Shown here piece by piece: positions 60,110-64,000 of a DNA stretch of 64,000 bases. The DNA is from Pseudomonas baetica (GTDB lineage: Bacteria; Pseudomonadota; Gammaproteobacteria; Pseudomonadales; Pseudomonadaceae). The DNA lies in the NCBI RefSeq assembly GCF_002813455.1, contig NZ_PHHE01000001.1, positions 4,646,001-4,710,000 on the forward strand, written 5' to 3'. Within the stretch, counting starts at the first letter, position 1; the number at the start of each line of letters is the position of its first letter. A program made the translations under genes and the position numbers. A model generated the notes under the pieces. It did no database searches. It was not told the DNA's origin and saw only the letters and a list, made by a program, of their open reading frames with translations.

Positions 60110-61311
60110 CGCAACAACTCCAGCGCCTGATCCAGCGCTTCGAAAAAGCGCTCCAGATCCTCGGAGTCGTTGTACAACGCCAGCGACACGCGGATCGCCC
60201 CGGCCAGTTCGAAGCTTTTCAGCAGCGGCATGGCGCAGTGGTGCCCGGCGCGCACGGCAATGCCTTGCTCGGTCAGCAGATGCGCGAGATCGGCGTTGTG
60301 CACGCCCTCGACGACAAAACTTGCCAGCGCCAGTTGCGGCGTGCCCAGCAGGCGAATGCCATTGCGTGCTTCGAGGCCTTTGAGCAGGTAGTCATGCAGC
60401 GCCGCTTCGTGGGCAGAGACCGCGTCCTGATCCAGGCCGGCCAGGTAATCGAGGGTCGCACCAAGGCCGATCACGCTGGCAATCGGCGGTGTACCTGCCT
60501 CCAAACCCAAGGGAGCGGGGCGGAAGCGTGCGTCGTGATAATTGGCTTCCAGCACCATCTCGCCACCGAACTGCCACGGTTTCAGTTGTTCCAGCGCTTT
60601 ATTGCGCCCGAACAACACGCCGAGGCCGTCGGGGCCGTACAGCTTGTGGCTGGAAAACACATAAAAGTCGCAACCCAGCGCCTGCACGTCATGTCGACCG
60701 TGCACCACGCCTTGGGCGCCGTCGACCACGGTCAGCGCGTTCTGCGCCTTGGCCATGCCCAGCAGCGCCGGTAGCGGTTGCCAGGCCCCCAGCACATTGG
60801 ACAACTGGCTGACCGCCAGCAAGCGAGTGCGCGGGCCGATCAAGTGCACAGCGGCGGCGAGGTCGATCAGGCCGTCGTCATCCAGTGGCAGGATCACCAG
60901 TTTCAGAGCGCGACGTTGCGTCAGTTGCTGCCACGGCAGCAGGTTGGCGTGATGCTCCAGGGCGCTGATGACAATTTCATCGCCCGGCTGGAAAAGATGT
61001 TCCAGGCCATAGGCCAGGAGGTTCAGCGCACTGGTGGCGCCGTGGGTGAAGATGATCTGCCCGCTGTCACCGGCATTCAGCCACTGGGCAACCTTGAGGC
61101 GGCTGTCTTCGAACGCCTGCGTGGCATGTGCGCCGGGAAGATGCTGCGCACGATGCACGTTGGCCGCGCCATTGGCGTAGTAATGCGTCAGCGCGTCGAG
61201 CAGGGCCTGGGGCTTTTGCGTGGTGGCAGCGTTGTCCAGATAGGTCTGGTCTTGCCGTTGCAAAGCGGCGATGGCCGGGAAATCGGCGCGCCAGGGGGAG
61301 GGAATCATCAT
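60106..61311 (-). CDS. csdA: Cysteine desulfurase, CsdA/SufS type
   Basis: A 401-residue PLP enzyme (class V aminotransferase fold). The PLP Lys lies in SSHKLYGPDGLGVLFG, the substrate-binding region in THGATSALNLLAYGLE, and the mobile catalytic Cys in VRAGHHCAMPLL. It produces persulphide from cysteine for Fe-S clusters and tRNA modification. Shares an operon with the SufE-type gene. Confidence 0.93.
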   Translation of the reverse strand: MMIPSPWRADFPAIAALQRQDQTYLDNAATTQKPQALLDALTHYYANGAANVHRAQHLPGAHATQAFEDSRLKVAQWLNAGDSGQIIFTHGATSALNLLAYGLEHLFQPGDEIVISALEHHANLLPWQQLTQRRALKLVILPLDDDGLIDLAAAVHLIGPRTRLLAVSQLSNVLGAWQPLPALLGMAKAQNALTVVDGAQGVVHGRHDVQALGCDFYVFSSHKLYGPDGLGVLFGRNKALEQLKPWQFGGEMVLEANYHDARFRPAPLGLEAGTPPIASVIGLGATLDYLAGLDQDAVSAHEAALHDYLLKGLEARNGIRLLGTPQLALASFVVEGVHNADLAHLLTEQGIAVRAGHHCAMPLLKSFELAGAIRVSLALYNDSEDLERFFEALDQALELLR

Positions 61312-61352
61312 CTGTTCAGCCCTGTGAACTTGGGCGGATATACACCGAACCT

Positions 61353-61442
61353 TGTGGGAGCGGGCTTGCTCGCGAAAGCGTCGTGTCAGTCGACATCAAG
61401 GGTGACTGACAAACCGTCTTCGCGAGCAAGCCCGCTCCCACA
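61353..61442. repeat. Inverted pair of REP elements
   Basis: TGTGGGAGCGGGCTTGCTCGCGA and the inverse at 61419-61442, between dapD and csdA. Confidence 0.9.
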
Positions 61443-61459
61443 GGAGGTCATAGCGGCAC

Positions 61460-62494
61460 TTAGTTGTGAGCGTGCAGCGCTTCGTTCAGTTCGATCGCCG
61501 ACTTGTGGGTTTTGCACTCCACGGCACCGGTTTCCGAATTGCGACGGAACAGCAGGTCGGTCTGACCGGCCAGCTCACGTGCCTTCACGACTTTGACCAG
61601 ATTGTTGTGCTCGTCCAGCAGCGCGACTTTGGTGCCGGCGGTCACGTACAGGCCCGACTCGACGGTGTTGCGGTCGCCCAACGGGATACCGATACCGGCG
61701 TTGGCGCCGATCAGGCAGCCTTCGCCGACCTTGATCACGATGTTGCCGCCGCCCGACAGGGTGCCCATGGTCGAGCAGCCGCCGCCCAGGTCCGAGCCCT
61801 TGCCGACGAACACGCCAGCCGACACGCGACCTTCGATCATGCCCGGGCCTTCGGTGCCGGCGTTGAAGTTGATGAAACCTTCGTGCATCACGGTGGTGCC
61901 TTCGCCTACGTAGGCGCCCAGACGCAGACGTGCAGCGTCAGCGATACGCACGCCGGCCGGCACCACGTAGTCGGTCATTTTCGGGAACTTGTCCACCGAG
62001 AACACTTCCAGCAGTTCGCCGCGCAGACGGGCTTCGAGTTGCAGCTCGGCCAGTTCGCTCAGGTCGATTGCGCCCTGGCTGGTCCACGCCACGTTCGGCA
62101 GCAGCGGGAAGATCCCGGCCAGGCTTACGCCGTGCGGCTTGACCAGACGGTGGGACAGCAGGTGCAGCTTCAGATAAGCCTCAGGCGTCGAGGTCAGTTG
62201 CGCATCTTCGGCCAGCAGGGTAGCGACCAGCGGCTTGTGGCTCTCGGCCAGACGGGTCAGCAGTTTGCCTTGAACGGCGTCGATGCCTTTGACCGCTTCA
62301 GCCAGTTGCGCAGCCTGTGCGGTGGTGAAGGTGATGGCCTGGTTGCCTTCGGTGTAACCGAGGATCGGTGCAACGGCAGCGACCAGTTCGGCCGAAGGGT
62401 TGAGCAGTGGCTGTGCGTAGAACACTTCCAGCCAGGCGCCTTGACGATTCTGAGTGCCGACACCAAAGGCGATGCTGAACAGGGAATTGGACAT
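61460..62494 (-). CDS. dapD: 2,3,4,5-tetrahydropyridine-2,6-dicarboxylate N-succinyltransferase
   Basis: ATG 62494 has GAGGT 7 bp upstream and gives 344 residues, the long Pseudomonas form. The left-handed beta-helix hexapeptide region is evident (ADAARLRLGAYVGEGTTVMHEGFINFNAG, GRVSAGVFVGKGSDLGGGCSTMG, GCLIGANAGIGIPLGDRNTVE). It performs succinyl-CoA-dependent acylation in the lysine/DAP pathway, upstream of DapE. Confidence 0.97.
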   Translation of the reverse strand: MSNSLFSIAFGVGTQNRQGAWLEVFYAQPLLNPSAELVAAVAPILGYTEGNQAITFTTAQAAQLAEAVKGIDAVQGKLLTRLAESHKPLVATLLAEDAQLTSTPEAYLKLHLLSHRLVKPHGVSLAGIFPLLPNVAWTSQGAIDLSELAELQLEARLRGELLEVFSVDKFPKMTDYVVPAGVRIADAARLRLGAYVGEGTTVMHEGFINFNAGTEGPGMIEGRVSAGVFVGKGSDLGGGCSTMGTLSGGGNIVIKVGEGCLIGANAGIGIPLGDRNTVESGLYVTAGTKVALLDEHNNLVKVVKARELAGQTDLLFRRNSETGAVECKTHKSAIELNEALHAHN

Positions 62495-62525
62495 GTGAAT
62501 ACCTCTGCAAAAAGTGACGGGCTGC

Positions 62526-62888
62526 TTATTTGAGCGCGGCCGCGTAGATGTCTGGCTTGAAGCCAATCAGGGTTCGGTCACCGAGATCGAGCACCGGGCG
62601 CTTGATCATCGAGGGTTGAGCGAGCATCAGTTCGATGGCTTTCACTTGGTCGAGATCGGCTTTACGTTCGTCATCGAGTTTGCGAAAGGTCGTGCCTGCA
62701 CGGTTCAACACCGTTTGCCAGCCGTGCTCGTTACACCATTGGGTCAGGTGCTCACGGTCGATACCGGCAGTCTTGTAATCATGAAAGTCGTAGCTGACAG
62801 CGTGTTCATCGAGCCAGGTGCGCGCCTTTTTCATGGTGTCGCAGGCTTTGATGCCGAAAAGGCGCAACGTTTTACTTGAAACGGTCAA
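62526..62888 (-). CDS. ArsC/Spx-family reductase-like protein (YffB-like)
   Basis: A 120-residue thioredoxin-fold protein with LFGIKACDTMKKARTWL at the active site (a single Cys, like Spx/YffB) and KRPVLDLGDRTLIGF at the C-terminus. Not a canonical arsenate reductase: the arsenate-binding Arg arrangement was not recognised. In pseudomonads it lies next to dapD. The exact biochemical role is unknown. It ends 31 bp before the dapD start. Confidence 0.88.
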   Translation of the reverse strand: MTVSSKTLRLFGIKACDTMKKARTWLDEHAVSYDFHDYKTAGIDREHLTQWCNEHGWQTVLNRAGTTFRKLDDERKADLDQVKAIELMLAQPSMIKRPVLDLGDRTLIGFKPDIYAAALK

Positions 62889-62965
62889 GGAATCGCCCCC
62901 TTTACAGGTGCTGGGAAAAAATGGTCTTGGATTATGCCATGAGCCTTCGGTTAAAGCGCAAAACC

Positions 62966-63056
62966 TGTGGGAGCGAGCTTGCTCGCGAGGGGGCCGTCGC
63001 AGTCAACATCATTGTTGAATGACCTAGGGCATTCGTGAGCAAGCCCGTTTCCACAA
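62966..63056. repeat. REP pair, right half degenerate
   Basis: TGTGGGAGCGAGCTTGCTCGCGA, then ATTCGTGAGCAAGCCCGTTTCCAC, the latter with two or three mutations to the consensus. Confidence 0.8.
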
Positions 63057-63196
63057 GGGAAATGCAATTCCCGTGGCTTTGTACAAATGATGGCAAGTGG
63101 CTACAAAGTTGTCTTGTTGCGATGTGGGTGAAGGCGTAGCATGCGCGCCCTCGATCAGCCTGCTGAATCGATTATTGCAATTTGACACGGATAGTT

Positions 63197-64000
63197 ATGA
63201 CTGCGCCCTCCCGTTTTTTTGTCTCGCTGCTGACCCTCTCTTTCACGACATTCACACCCTTGGTCGCTGCCAGTGCCGAACGTGCTGACCTGCTTGGGGT
63301 GTATCGGCAAGCGGTTGAACACGACTCTCAACTGTCCGCCGCCCGTCATGATTATCTGGCTCGCCGCGAAAGCGTGCCGCAAGCCCGCGCCGGGTTGCTG
63401 CCCACCCTCAGCGCTGGAAGCACAGTGGAATCGGTGCGCCTGCAACGTGACGAGCCGGGCCTGACTCGCACCCGCAGTACTTCGGTGTTTCAGGCCAACC
63501 TCAATCAACCACTGTTTCGTGTCGACCGCTGGTTTCAACTCGAAGCGGCGCAGGCCAGCAGCTCGCAGGCCGAACTTGAATTGGGCGCCAAGGAACAGGG
63601 GCTGGTTCTGACCGCAGCCCAAGCCTATTTTGAAACCTTGCGTGCGCTGGATTTGCTCGCGGCTTCCAAAGCCGAGGAAGCCGCGCTCAAGCGGCAACAG
63701 CAACAAGCGCAGGCGCGTCTGGAAAATGGTGCGTCAAGCATCACCGACGTGCTCGACGCCCAAGCTGCGTACGACAACGCCAACGCCAACCGCAAGCTTG
63801 CCGAGCGCAAGGTCGATGATGCATACGAAGGGCTGTCCCGCCTGACGAGTCAGGACTATTCGTCGATCGACGGTATCGAGCATCAACTCCCGGTGGAGCT
63901 TCCGGCCCCCAACGACGCCAATGCCTGGGTCAGCCGTGCAGTGCAGCAAAACCTGGCATTGCAGGCCAGCAGTTACGCAGTGATTGCCGCCGAGCAGACC
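63197..64000 (+). CDS. TolC-family outer-membrane efflux channel, 5' part
   Basis: ATG 63197 begins a precursor with a signal peptide (PSRFFVSLLTLSFTTFTPLVAASA). 268 codons lie inside the window and the gene continues to the right. DLLGVYRQAVEHDSQLSAARHDYLARRESVPQARAGLLPTLS is the typical TolC opening repeat, and QLEAAQASSSQAELELGAKEQGL and ARLENGASSITDVLDAQAAYD are long helices of the channel barrel. It may serve a type I secretion or efflux system whose other genes lie outside the window. Confidence 0.92.
   Translation, partial: MTAPSRFFVSLLTLSFTTFTPLVAASAERADLLGVYRQAVEHDSQLSAARHDYLARRESVPQARAGLLPTLSAGSTVESVRLQRDEPGLTRTRSTSVFQANLNQPLFRVDRWFQLEAAQASSSQAELELGAKEQGLVLTAAQAYFETLRALDLLAASKAEEAALKRQQQQAQARLENGASSITDVLDAQAAYDNANANRKLAERKVDDAYEGLSRLTSQDYSSIDGIEHQLPVELPAPNDANAWVSRAVQQNLALQASSYAVIAAEQT

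Noticed and set aside
62526..62888. Arsenate reductase arsC
   Set aside because: The single-Cys Spx/YffB-like active site and the dapD neighbourhood do not support an arsenic role.

Overview
The window joins two very different stretches of DNA. From about 31 kb to the right end it is a high-GC chromosome of a fluorescent-group Pseudomonas. This rests on the gene neighbourhoods (ppc-adk-tsaB; rlmA-dapE-ndvB-type; tcdA-sufE/csdA-dapD-arsC-like) and on repeated pairs of Pseudomonas REP elements (core GTGGGAGCGAGC/GCTCGC) between genes. From base 1 to about 30.65 kb it is AT-rich, carries mostly unrecognised genes and plasmid functions, and reads as an integrated plasmid or integrative element whose left end lies outside the window.

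Element, 1-30.65 kb. A leftward mobilisation operon comes first: a coiled-coil protein, a ribbon-helix-helix accessory protein, and a candidate relaxase cut by an IS3-family insertion. Next to it is a hairpin plus seven evenly phased 9-bp repeats (oriT- or centromere-like). A rightward block (4.3-11.1 kb) encodes two large DotA/TraY-like polytopic membrane proteins with small membrane proteins. Four tandem 21-bp iterons and an AT-rich tract precede a probable replication initiator (14.2-15.5 kb). Then come umuDC with a perfect CTGT-N8-ACAG LexA box, several small single-gene membrane-protein units, an IS66-family element with a perfect 8-bp target duplication, a candidate small RNA, and a nuclease bacteriocin with its immunity gene. 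Last is a two-gene unit coding for a PD-(D/E)XK nuclease-like protein, split by an IS5-family element, and a KAP-type P-loop NTPase. Many element genes share one of two promoter designs. One is a TACTACCANNTTGACA block with a -10 about 17 bp downstream. The other is TTGAT(T/A)-N16-TAAG(T/A). This suggests one element-wide regulatory circuit. No integrase, VirB4/VirD4 ATPase or partition ATPase is seen here.

Chromosome, 31-64 kb. The order is ppc, adk, tsaB, a small Pseudomonas protein, a DUF72 protein, a PEP-mutase/isocitrate-lyase family enzyme, an extensin-domain protein, a repeat-containing Pseudomonas protein and rsmJ. A TetR-controlled RND efflux operon follows (adaptor plus pump, no outer-membrane gene), then an IS256-family element with a 9-bp direct repeat and a 144-bp tandem array built of REP elements. 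After that come a Fic AMPylase, a DUF4197 protein, a YbaY-like lipoprotein, plsB, a cold-shock protein, rlmA, dapE, an ndvB-like GH17-GT2 fusion, tcdA, sufE/csdA-type genes, dapD, an ArsC-like protein and the 5' part of a TolC-family gene.

Working view: the left 30 kb is a mobilisable or conjugative plasmid relic stuck next to ppc, with its relaxase and its possible defence nuclease both broken by insertion sequences. A paralogue of the chromosomal gene that flanks the junction lies at the inner edge of the element.
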